DNA of 64,000 nt from Pedobacter changchengzhani (GTDB lineage Bacteria; Bacteroidota; Bacteroidia; Sphingobacteriales; Sphingobacteriaceae): assembly GCF_004354365.1 (NCBI RefSeq), contig NZ_SJCY01000005.1, forward strand, positions 124,001 to 188,000, read 5' to 3'. The notes beneath the pieces are model-generated. The model was given only the letters and a program-made list of their open reading frames with translations. It was not told the origin of the DNA and searched no databases. The position numbers and the translations under genes are program-made. Shown in pieces: positions 16,819-25,098 of this stretch (position 1 is its first letter; each line of letters begins with the position of its first letter).

Positions 16819-18201
16819 ATGAAGAAACAGATTTTTAGCATTATACTTTTACTTAGTGTATTTGCGGTACAAGCCACAGTAAAAACCAAATCTATTTATC
16901 GGTCAACAAACGATAGGATAAAGAATACATTTTTCGATATTCGAGATTATGGTGCAAAAGGTGATGGTAAGACATTAAACACGAAGGCGTTTCAAAATGC
17001 TATAGATGCATGCAACAAAGCTGGCGGCGGTACAGTGCTGGTAACAGGAGGGAAGTTTTTAACAGGCACCATATTTTTTAGAAGTAATGTTTGCCTGCAA
17101 ATTAATGCCGGTGCAGTGTTATTGGGCAGTGCAAACATTAAAGATTATCCCAACAATACCGACCGGCACATGTATCGTGGCGAAGCTGAAATGGATAGGT
17201 GTTTGATAGTTGCATCTGATGTGAAAAATATTTCAATTACCGGAACAGGGAAAATAGACGGCCAAGGAAAGTTGTTTCCAAATGCGGGTGATCCGCAAGA
17301 AAACCGACCAAAAATATTACGGTTTTTAAACAGCACAAACATAAGGTTGAGAGATATTACGATAGAAAGTCCGGCATCGTGGACTACCGAATGGCGCTAT
17401 TGCAATGATATTGTGGTGGATGGAATTACTATTTTTAGTCAGGCCAATTGGAATGGTGATGGGTTAGATTTTGATGGTTGTACAGACGTGCGTGTAAGCA
17501 ACAGCTCTTTTGATACAAGCGATGATTCCATCTGCCTTCAAACATCAATGATAGATAAACCAAGCAAAAATGTTGTAATTACAAACTGTGTTTTCTCGAG
17601 TAAATGGGCAGGCATAAGAATTGGCTTACTCTCTCGTGGTAATTTTGAAAATATCGTAGTTACCAATTGCATTTTTAACAACCACAGCGATTCAGGATTG
17701 AAAATTCAAATGTGTGAAGGTGGCGAAATGAAGAACATGATATTTAGTAACCTGGTTATGAAAAATGTACCGAGGCCGGTATTTATGACCTTTACTAAGC
17801 AAAACGCATGGGTTGATGCAAACAATGAAGATAGGCCGATGAAAACGATGACCAATATTCAATTTAACAACATTATTGTAGAAACTGATGCGCGTGGTAA
17901 AGATTGCGCATTCGTATTTACAGGTTTGCCGGGGCACCCGATTGAGAATATAACACTCAACAATATTCAAGCAGTTTTTCCGGGCGGCGGAACAATTGCC
18001 GATTCAAAAAACATATTAAAAGAATTTACCTCAGCACAATTAGATGGCAGATGGCCAGAATATTTTGAGTTTAAAAACACAGTTCCTGCTTTTGGATTAT
18101 ACATGCGCCACGTAAAAGGCGTGCGTTTGATCAATACAGAATTTACCACAATTGCAAAAGATGAACGGCCTGCGGTAGTTCTGATTGATGTAGTTAAATA
18201 A
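16819..18201 (+). CDS. GH28 polygalacturonase-like pectinase
   Basis: The 460-residue protein has a signal peptide (MKKQIFSIILLLSVFAVQA) and then a right-handed parallel beta-helix. The start is the typical FDIRDYGAKGDGKTLNTKAF. GH28 catalytic aspartates are visible as Asp214 and Asp217 in NGDGLDFDG and Asp235-Asp236 in TSDDSICLQ. The classical GHG and RIK motifs are replaced by WAGIRIG and SGLKIQ, as in the exo-acting rhamnogalacturonase-like branch. It should hydrolyse alpha-galacturonosyl linkages, probably at chain ends. A paralogue sits after the SusCD pair. The two share GNFENI/GNIENI, CEGGEM and HVKGVRL/HVKGLKL stretches, so they are recent relatives. Confidence 0.9.
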   Translation: MKKQIFSIILLLSVFAVQATVKTKSIYRSTNDRIKNTFFDIRDYGAKGDGKTLNTKAFQNAIDACNKAGGGTVLVTGGKFLTGTIFFRSNVCLQINAGAVLLGSANIKDYPNNTDRHMYRGEAEMDRCLIVASDVKNISITGTGKIDGQGKLFPNAGDPQENRPKILRFLNSTNIRLRDITIESPASWTTEWRYCNDIVVDGITIFSQANWNGDGLDFDGCTDVRVSNSSFDTSDDSICLQTSMIDKPSKNVVITNCVFSSKWAGIRIGLLSRGNFENIVVTNCIFNNHSDSGLKIQMCEGGEMKNMIFSNLVMKNVPRPVFMTFTKQNAWVDANNEDRPMKTMTNIQFNNIIVETDARGKDCAFVFTGLPGHPIENITLNNIQAVFPGGGTIADSKNILKEFTSAQLDGRWPEYFEFKNTVPAFGLYMRHVKGVRLINTEFTTIAKDERPAVVLIDVVK

Positions 18202-18476
18202 AAACGTTGGCTTTTTTTTACACTTACCACATTATTGCCATTGGTAACCGTTTACTAAGAAAAATAACTTATTGTCAGGCTAAATGAATGAATATTTAAA
18301 GAAAACAATTTATATTTTTATGATCGAAATAGAACTTTATAATTTAACTAATAATCATTGTTGTATAACATACAACGCTATCCCCGATATAGGCGATGAG
18401 CAATCGAGGCAAAAAAATCATATCATTGTACCTTTAACCAACAGCGAAATTATCGCCAACTTTTAAAAATAAAATC

Positions 18477-20963
18477 ATGAAAATTTTTAGAATAACTCCA
18501 TTTTTTATAATCACTTTATTTTTGCATAGTGTAGCTTTTGGGCAATCGAAAAATAACACATCAAAATATAATAAAACTGGGATTGAACTTTATCCAAACC
18601 TACCTCAAAATGAGGTCAATAAAACGGTAACATACAATAGCAATTGTTTTAAAATAGATGGCAAAGAAACCTTTGTTTATAGTGCTGCATTTCATTATTT
18701 CCGATCGCCAAAAGAATTGTGGCGCGATCGATTTCAGAAAATAAAGGCTGCAGGTTTCAATACTGTAGAAACTTATATCCCATGGAATTGGCACGAACTG
18801 AATATGCCCAAAGATATTCAAGACGAATCTCAATTTAATTTTTCCGATTTAAAAGAATGGCTGGATATGGCGCAAAACGAATTTGGTTTATATACGATTG
18901 TCCGTCCGGGACCGTTCATTTGTGCGGAGTGGGCCGGTGGCGGATATCCAAGATGGCTGGCGAAATTCCGCCCAAATGTAGAAGGGTACTGGCTTAGAAG
19001 TAACGACCCCGAAGCAGTTAAATGGAGTTTGCATTGGTACAAAGCAGTTTGCAAATTTATTGCCGATGAGCAGATTACCCGTAAGCCCAAGGGCAAAAAA
19101 GGAATTATCATGGTTCAGATTGAAAATGAATATGACTATTTTGATACAAATAATAAAAAGGAATTTTTACAAGCCTTGTATCGGGCTGTTGTAAATGCAG
19201 GAATTAACGTTCCTGTGTTCACCTGCCTTACTTCGGAAACCCGGGGGAGTAAGGACAGTTTGCTTTCGAATGTTTTTGACTGCGATAATTATTATGTTGG
19301 ATTGAATGAAGCCATTAGCTGTGCCAAACGTATGGAAGACTTAAAATACAATCAACCCAATGCGCCAGGTTTTGTTATGGAGTTGCAGGGAGGTTGGTTC
19401 TCTACCGTAACTGGGCAGTTGAGCGAAGAAAATGAATCGAACTATAAACATTTTTATGCGATCGGGATGATGTCGATTTTAGGAGGTGCTACTGGTTTGA
19501 ATTATTATATGTTTCATGGTGGAACTCATTTTGCAGGATGGGGAGCAAGAGGGCAGACCACAAGTTATGATTATAACGCAGCCATCAGAGAAAATGGCGA
19601 ACTATCCGAAAAGTATTTTGCAGCAAAAAATTTAGGCGAATTTATAAACAAATACCAGCAACAATTAATTCACTCTGAAGGAGGTATTTGTTCATTTAAA
19701 AATGCGCCAAGTGAATTGGTTGGAGGCATTCGTGTTGCTGATGATGACACCCGATTTGTTTTTTTACATAATAGTTCACAAAAAAAAATGATTCAGGGAA
19801 CAGTAACTGTTGAGCCCGCATTAAACGCATCAACTGAAAACCCTGTTTACAACATTAATCAAAATGCCGAAAAAGTATTAATAGCTGTAGATAACAACAG
19901 GAAAAACAAATTAACTTCAGAACCATCGTTTGTAATTAATTACCAATTAGATTCTTTAGAAACAAAAGTATTAATCATTCGTCCAAATACAAAAGTAAAA
20001 AATGGAACGTGGTGGAGTTATAAAAATATCATTGCAAAGAAACCAACGACAAAAAAGAGTGTAAGAATTGTTGCTGTGAAAAAATATAACGAAGATTTTA
20101 CAGCCAACTGGCAAAAATTACCACAGTCAGTTTCGTTGCCAGAGTTGGGTGTAAATGATGCCCGTTACACATTGTACCGCTCAAATTATTCATTGAGTGG
20201 TGATGAAGCCAAACGCTTTTCAAAATTATTGTTCAATACATTTTCAAGAGATATTTTAAATGTGCAGGTAAATGGCAAAATAGCACCTCGTTTGTATCCT
20301 GATGATAAATACGCTGCAACAGTGGCTAGAGATTTTGATAAATCTTTTAAAATGATAAAGGATACCGACTTCGATAATATTTTTAATGTGGCGGGCTTAT
20401 TAAAAAATGGGCAAAATGAAATTAATGTTGTGTACGAAAATATTGGTCATGAGCATGGTTATTACCCTATGGAAGAATTGTGTGGCATTCATAAAGCAGG
20501 ATTGAGTGATACGCTAACTGTTATACAAAAACAGCTTGACTGGCAAGTAGCAACTGATTTGGCTGGAGTTGAACACGGTTTCATGGCAAATGATTTCGAT
20601 GACAAATCCTGGAAAGAAATAAAATTAGATACAGATTTTGTGATTCCCCGTAAAGGCAATGATATTCAGCCAAAAGGGCAACAAGATGCTTTACTTACAT
20701 GGTACAGAGCTGAGTTTAAGCTGCCTGAAAATGCTAGTGCCGCAGCAACTTGGCGATTGCTTATAAACGCATCGGGCAATGGTTACATATATTTAAACGG
20801 GCACAACATTGGCAGGCATTGGGAGGCAGGTCCACAGCGTGAATTTTATTTGCCTGAGTGTTGGTTAAATCGTGGAAAAAATCAACAAAATGTAATTACG
20901 CTGGGTTTACGACAAACAGTGAATGGGTCTGTAATTAAAGGAATGGAAGTTTCGGAGTATTAA
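18477..20963 (+). CDS. Beta-galactosidase, GH35
   Basis: The protein has 828 residues with a signal peptide ending VAFGQ. The GH35 barrel has FHYFRSPKELWRDRFQKIKAAGFNTVETY (residues about 66-94) and RPGPFICAEWAGGG. The acid/base is predicted at Glu218 in QIENEY and the nucleophile at Glu302 in VMELQGGW. Jelly-roll domains follow: one with TWYRAEFKLP and one with IYLNGHNIGRHWEAGPQREFYLPECWLN, which is diagnostic for the family. It should remove terminal beta-galactose. The 275 bases upstream show no convincing promoter motif. A short frame at 18284-18466 there is not credible as a gene. Confidence 0.93.
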   Translation: MKIFRITPFFIITLFLHSVAFGQSKNNTSKYNKTGIELYPNLPQNEVNKTVTYNSNCFKIDGKETFVYSAAFHYFRSPKELWRDRFQKIKAAGFNTVETYIPWNWHELNMPKDIQDESQFNFSDLKEWLDMAQNEFGLYTIVRPGPFICAEWAGGGYPRWLAKFRPNVEGYWLRSNDPEAVKWSLHWYKAVCKFIADEQITRKPKGKKGIIMVQIENEYDYFDTNNKKEFLQALYRAVVNAGINVPVFTCLTSETRGSKDSLLSNVFDCDNYYVGLNEAISCAKRMEDLKYNQPNAPGFVMELQGGWFSTVTGQLSEENESNYKHFYAIGMMSILGGATGLNYYMFHGGTHFAGWGARGQTTSYDYNAAIRENGELSEKYFAAKNLGEFINKYQQQLIHSEGGICSFKNAPSELVGGIRVADDDTRFVFLHNSSQKKMIQGTVTVEPALNASTENPVYNINQNAEKVLIAVDNNRKNKLTSEPSFVINYQLDSLETKVLIIRPNTKVKNGTWWSYKNIIAKKPTTKKSVRIVAVKKYNEDFTANWQKLPQSVSLPELGVNDARYTLYRSNYSLSGDEAKRFSKLLFNTFSRDILNVQVNGKIAPRLYPDDKYAATVARDFDKSFKMIKDTDFDNIFNVAGLLKNGQNEINVVYENIGHEHGYYPMEELCGIHKAGLSDTLTVIQKQLDWQVATDLAGVEHGFMANDFDDKSWKEIKLDTDFVIPRKGNDIQPKGQQDALLTWYRAEFKLPENASAAATWRLLINASGNGYIYLNGHNIGRHWEAGPQREFYLPECWLNRGKNQQNVITLGLRQTVNGSVIKGMEVSEY

Positions 20964-21012
20964 ATATTGTACATTATTATAGAATGAATATAATAATTCG
21001 ATGCTTTTACCT

Positions 21013-21068
21013 TCGCTGGTCAGCTAATCATTATTGCCGCTAAACTTGGTGTTTGACCAGCGATTTTT
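21013..21068 (+). terminator. Hairpin with T-run after GH35 gene
   Basis: TCGCTGGTCA (21013-21022) pairs exactly with TGACCAGCGA (21054-21063) over a 31-base loop, followed by TTTTT. The loop is long, but the stem and T-run fit a terminator for the GH35 transcript. Confidence 0.55.
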
Positions 21069-21171
21069 CGCACGCTAACATCTATTGAAATCGAAGAAGC
21101 TGAATTTATTTGCTATGCACATTTCAATTATTCGCAATAAGTCCTAGTCCTTAACAGGGCATCAGCGTGAG

Positions 21172-21210
21172 TCCTCGTTAAAAGTTCATATTTTTAACGA
21201 GGATTTTTTT
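21172..21210 (+). terminator. Second strong terminator between GH35 and the mutarotase-like gene
   Basis: TCCTCGTTAAAA (21172-21183) pairs with TTTTAACGAGGA (21192-21203), loop of 8, then a run of seven Ts. The flanking A/T makes it usable on either strand. The remainder of 20964-21465 contains no gene I can support. Confidence 0.8.
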
Positions 21211-21465
21211 GTTTGGTAGAACAGCTGATGAGGCGCCTCAAAACAAATAATTTAAGAAATTTTAAAAGAATTAAATTTTGCGTTGTCCAATACTCCGTTT
21301 TTTCCGCCAGCTATCCTAAGGGCATCTTAAATGCTTTTATGGTTAATATGTTCGCAACCTTTCTACGCCACGTTGCGTTTTCCGCTTTCGCATGCTTGTC
21401 GGTTGCTAGAAATGACGCCGGGGCCGAAATATCACTCGATTTAATAAATTTCTAAATTTTAGTTT

Positions 21466-22272
21466 CTACAACTTTTCCATATCCTGCCATTTTTCTTGAA
21501 TTGAAGAACCCGGCGCTATACGCTGAAATTTAGAAACATGATCTTGCCATTCTTTCTCTTGCGGGAGTTCTTGCCACTTTGGTCCAGAAACCGCCATGTC
21601 AAAACCTGGTCTTGCATCCATAATTAACATAGCACGATAGCCATCCAAGTAAATTTCCATATCCTTCACGCCAATAAATTTCATGTTTTTGGTAATCTGT
21701 GGCCAAGCTTTCCCCATGCTATGTACTTCTTTATACTCCTTAAGCAATGTCGAATCTTCATTTAGCAAAAGCGTCCAAACAAATCTTTTGTGCGCACCAA
21801 TAGCTGTTTTTAATTGTCCATCACTGGGTGTGTAAATGGCTTTTTGGTCTAATTCGTAAATGCGCTCCAATGCAGCTTCACTTGTTAAAAACGGTTGGTT
21901 TATAGCTTTTAAGTTTTTGGTGAGTTTAGAAACTTCCTTTATTTGCTCAAATGCTTTAAGCGCAGTTTCGCTATTTAGAGTGTGTTCAGCATCTATAATA
22001 AAGAAATAATCATCGTCTTTTTTATAACAGTTAGCGCCATTAAGGCCAAATTGTTTCGCCTCTTTATTAACATCAATCCAATTAATTTTGCGCAACAATA
22101 CTTCGATTTGCTTATTATTTGAATTTAAAGAATACGTAAATCGTCGAAATTCGACTTTAGCGTCATGATCTTCCAAGTTTAATTTTTCTTCACTTTTTTC
22201 GGTTTTTGTGGGGTTTGAACAACCTGTGACACAAAGCGCAAGAATAAGTACTGATCCGCTTAAATTTTTCAT
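21466..22272 (-). CDS. Lipoprotein with two L-rhamnose mutarotase (RhaM)-like domains
   Basis: The protein has 268 residues with a lipobox CVTGC (Cys18). The second half, from RFVWTLLLNEDSTLLKEYKEVHS through MKFIGVKDMEIYLDGYRAMLIMDA to EWQDHVSKF, follows the RhaM/COG3254 fold: an opening strand, a His-containing helix, an IYLDGYR strand and a closing helix. The first half repeats this outline weakly (EFRRFTYSLN, INWIDVNKEAKQFGLNGANCYKKDDDYFFIIDAE). RhaM-family enzymes interconvert sugar anomers of L-rhamnose or L-fucose in the cytoplasm, so a membrane-anchored double-domain form is unusual. It is the only minus-strand gene inside the PUL and is divergent from a GH3 gene. Enzyme activity is not proven by motif. 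Confidence 0.6.
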   Translation of the reverse strand: MKNLSGSVLILALCVTGCSNPTKTEKSEEKLNLEDHDAKVEFRRFTYSLNSNNKQIEVLLRKINWIDVNKEAKQFGLNGANCYKKDDDYFFIIDAEHTLNSETALKAFEQIKEVSKLTKNLKAINQPFLTSEAALERIYELDQKAIYTPSDGQLKTAIGAHKRFVWTLLLNEDSTLLKEYKEVHSMGKAWPQITKNMKFIGVKDMEIYLDGYRAMLIMDARPGFDMAVSGPKWQELPQEKEWQDHVSKFQRIAPGSSIQEKWQDMEKL

Positions 22273-22530
22273 TTTGAAGGGTTTTGATTTAAATTTGATT
22301 AGAAAGCTAGTTCGATGTTAAATAGTTTATAGCGTAAATTAGTAAATGCAAAATAACTAATCCGCATTTTAAGTAAATATTTTTTTTTGCATAGGAAAAC
22401 TATCGCTAAGCAGGGTATTTAAAGTCTTTGCTATTTTTTAAATTTAATTAGATGCAATAGAAAAAGCAACTGAATGCTAGTGGATCAAACTTGAATAATA
22501 ATGCATTCCCTCAAAATAAAAACAAATAAC

Positions 22531-22540
22531 GCAACGTTGC
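22531..22540. promoter_or_regulatory. Small palindrome GCAACGTTGC in the divergent intergenic region
   Basis: The 10-bp perfect palindrome has an AACGTT centre as found in LacI-type operators. It lies between the mutarotase-like lipoprotein and the GH3 gene. It could be chance. Confidence 0.25.
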
Positions 22541-22609
22541 CATTTTTAATGGAAAAAACTGCGATTTAATTCGTAATAATCAACTGATTTAGTTATACTT
22601 GCTAAATGA

Positions 22610-22627
22610 AATGCAATCGATTGCATT
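22610..22627. promoter_or_regulatory. 18-bp perfect palindrome, LacI-family-like operator
   Basis: AATGCAATCGATTGCATT is perfectly symmetric with a central CG, the form of many LacI/GalR-family operators. It is 116 bases before the GH3 start and 338 bases before the divergent lipoprotein start, in the 470-base gap 22273-22742 that otherwise holds nothing I recognise. No LacI-family regulator gene is in the window. Confidence 0.5.
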
Positions 22628-22742
22628 GAGTATAAACTACAGTTGTGTGGAGTTACAATAAACTGTGTTTAACCATCGAAAAATTCGAAATTAAATTAAG
22701 ATAACAGAAGTTAAAACAATAATACCAATAGCAAATAAATTT

Positions 22743-25007
22743 ATGAAACGAACAACATTTTTTTTAGCCTTTTTTGTTGCAAGTATTACACTTTTCGCAC
22801 AGCAAAAATTACCTTATCAAAACCCTAAACTTCCGGTAGAGGATCGCGTTAAAGATTTGCTTTCACGCATGACCTTGCATGAGAAAATTATGCAAACGCA
22901 ACACATCCATGGCACCAACCCGAGCCACAGCCTGCTCAAACTCGATACACTTTACAAAGGAATTAGTTACGGTTGCGTGGAGGGCTTAACCCATACTGCC
23001 GAAAACTACGCCCAATCGCTAATTACCCTACAAAAATACATGCTTACAAAAACACGTTTGGGTATTCCTGTAATGACGTGTGCCGAAGGTTTGCATGGTG
23101 TAGTTCAAGATGGTTGTACTATTTATCCGCAGGCATTGGCAATGAGCAGTACTTTCAATCCTGATTTAATAAATAAAATGACTAAAGCGGCAGCGCTTGA
23201 GGCAAAAGCCATTGGTATCTACCAAGTATTATCGCCTGTTTTAGATATTGCGCGCGACACCAGGTGGGGGCGTGTAGAAGAAACCTACGGAGAAGATCCT
23301 TTGCTGATCGGTATGATGGCATCGGCTTTTATCAATGGTTTTCAATCACAAAACGTAGTATGTACACCTAAACATTTTGTGGCGCACGGTTCGCCAACTG
23401 GTGGCATAAATTTGGCATCCGTTAGTGGTGGCGAGAGAGATTTTAGGAGTATGTACCTTTTACCGTTCGAAATTGCGATTAAAAACACCAATCCACTTTC
23501 TATTATGAACAGCTACAACTCGTACGATGGGCAACCTATTGCCAGTTCGCATTATTACCTTACCGAAGTTTTACGCAATCAGTTAGGCTTTAAAGGCTAC
23601 GTATATTCTGATTGGGATGCTGTAGATATGCTTCGTTCTTACCACAAAACAGCTGCTGATAAAGGTGAAGCTGCCAAACAAGCTATTGAAGCTGGTATTG
23701 ATGTAGAAGCATCGAGTGATGATTACTTGGATTTGGAGAAAATGGTGGGCGAGGGTAAAATAGATATAAAAACCATCGACCAAGCAGTAAGTCGTATTTT
23801 GTACGTAAAGTTTAAAAGTGGTCTTTTTGAATATGAGTTTCCTAATATGAAGAAACTAAAAACTGCTATCCATACTAAAGAAAGCGTTGCAATAGCCCGC
23901 GAAATTGCTTCAGAAAGTATTGTTTTATTAAAAAATGATAATATACTGCCCTTAAGTACAGAAAAATATAAATCAATTGCTGTGCTTGGTCCAAATGCTG
24001 GTAATGTACAGTTTGGCGATTATAGTTGGACTCGATCTAACCAATTTGGTGTTACGCCACTACAAGGTATTCAAAACTTAGTCGGTAAAACAGTAAAAGT
24101 AAATTATGCCGCTGGGTGCGATGTTTGGAGTCAGAAAAAAGACGGTATAGCTGAGGCAGTAGAAGCTGCGAAAAATAGTGATGTAGCTGTTATTTTTGTG
24201 GGTACGCAAAGTGCATCACTAGGTAGAGATTATAAAGATGCCACTAGTGGCGAAGGTTACGACTTATCCAACCTTGATCTTCCGGGTGTGCAAGAAGATT
24301 TGATTAAAGCCGTAAAAGCAACTGGCAAACCAATAATAGTTGTTTTAGTATCGGGTAAGCCACTTTCAATTCCCTGGGTTAAAGATAATGCAAATGCGAT
24401 TTTAGCGCAATGGTATGGCGGAGAGCAACAAGGTAATGCTGTCGCAGATGTTCTTTTTGGTAAAGTAAATCCTTCTGGAAAACTTTCAATTTCTGTTCCG
24501 CAAAGCGTTGGTCACCTACCTTGTTACTACAATTATTTGCCAAGTGATAAGGGAATTTATCGCGAAAGAGGGACGCTTGACAAACCCGGAAGAGATTATG
24601 TCTTCAGTAGTCCGGATGCACTTTGGAATTTTGGGTATGGATTGAGCTACACGAATTTCGAATATAAAGAAGCCACGTTAAGCAGTGAAAGCCTGACAGA
24701 TAAAGATACGCTGAACATTTCTGTACAAGTAAAAAACGCTGGTAAAATGGATGGAAAAGAAGTGGTTCAAATTTACGTTCGCGATGTTGTTAGTTCGGTT
24801 GTAACACCTATCCATCAATTAGAGGCATTTAAGAAGGTGCTTATTAAAGCTGGTGAAACGGCTACCGTTAATTTACAACTGCCCATCTCTGATTTATTTT
24901 TATACAATAAAGATATGAAGCGTGTTGTAGAACCTGGTGAATTTGAGATTCAGATTGGGAGCTCATCAGATAATATAAAAATTAAGAAAATGATAATGGT
25001 GAAATAA
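22743..25007 (+). CDS. GH3 beta-glycosidase (beta-glucosidase/xylosidase type)
   Basis: The protein has 754 residues with a signal peptide ending TLFAQ. It has the complete GH3 layout: an N-terminal barrel with RVKDLLSRMTLHEKIMQ and RWGRVEETYGEDP, and the nucleophile Asp290 in VYSDWDAV. It then has the alpha/beta sandwich with SIVLLKNDNILPL and a C-terminal fibronectin III-like domain from about residue 645. GH3 enzymes release terminal beta-D-glucose, beta-D-xylose or alpha-L-arabinose; sequence alone does not settle which. It begins a two-gene GH3 unit, with the second starting 91 bases after its stop, and has a LacI-like palindrome upstream. Confidence 0.9.
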   Translation: MKRTTFFLAFFVASITLFAQQKLPYQNPKLPVEDRVKDLLSRMTLHEKIMQTQHIHGTNPSHSLLKLDTLYKGISYGCVEGLTHTAENYAQSLITLQKYMLTKTRLGIPVMTCAEGLHGVVQDGCTIYPQALAMSSTFNPDLINKMTKAAALEAKAIGIYQVLSPVLDIARDTRWGRVEETYGEDPLLIGMMASAFINGFQSQNVVCTPKHFVAHGSPTGGINLASVSGGERDFRSMYLLPFEIAIKNTNPLSIMNSYNSYDGQPIASSHYYLTEVLRNQLGFKGYVYSDWDAVDMLRSYHKTAADKGEAAKQAIEAGIDVEASSDDYLDLEKMVGEGKIDIKTIDQAVSRILYVKFKSGLFEYEFPNMKKLKTAIHTKESVAIAREIASESIVLLKNDNILPLSTEKYKSIAVLGPNAGNVQFGDYSWTRSNQFGVTPLQGIQNLVGKTVKVNYAAGCDVWSQKKDGIAEAVEAAKNSDVAVIFVGTQSASLGRDYKDATSGEGYDLSNLDLPGVQEDLIKAVKATGKPIIVVLVSGKPLSIPWVKDNANAILAQWYGGEQQGNAVADVLFGKVNPSGKLSISVPQSVGHLPCYYNYLPSDKGIYRERGTLDKPGRDYVFSSPDALWNFGYGLSYTNFEYKEATLSSESLTDKDTLNISVQVKNAGKMDGKEVVQIYVRDVVSSVVTPIHQLEAFKKVLIKAGETATVNLQLPISDLFLYNKDMKRVVEPGEFEIQIGSSSDNIKIKKMIMVK

Positions 25008-25098
25008 AAATTAATTGAGTAGTGATTCAAACGTCGATATAAATAGAATCTAGTAAAAAAGCATTTAAGTGCAAATAAAAAGTATAATTGAAATCAAC

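Noticed and set aside
18284..18466. 60-codon frame before the GH35 gene
   Set aside because: No recognisable domain, poor composition for a protein, and no start context; more likely leader DNA.
21213..21455. 80-codon frame downstream of the GH35 terminators
   Set aside because: It starts at a weak codon directly after a terminator and its product has no family features.
25069..25098. Upstream GTG as start of the second GH3 gene
   Set aside because: It would place ten extra residues before an otherwise perfect signal peptide; the ATG at 25099 is better.
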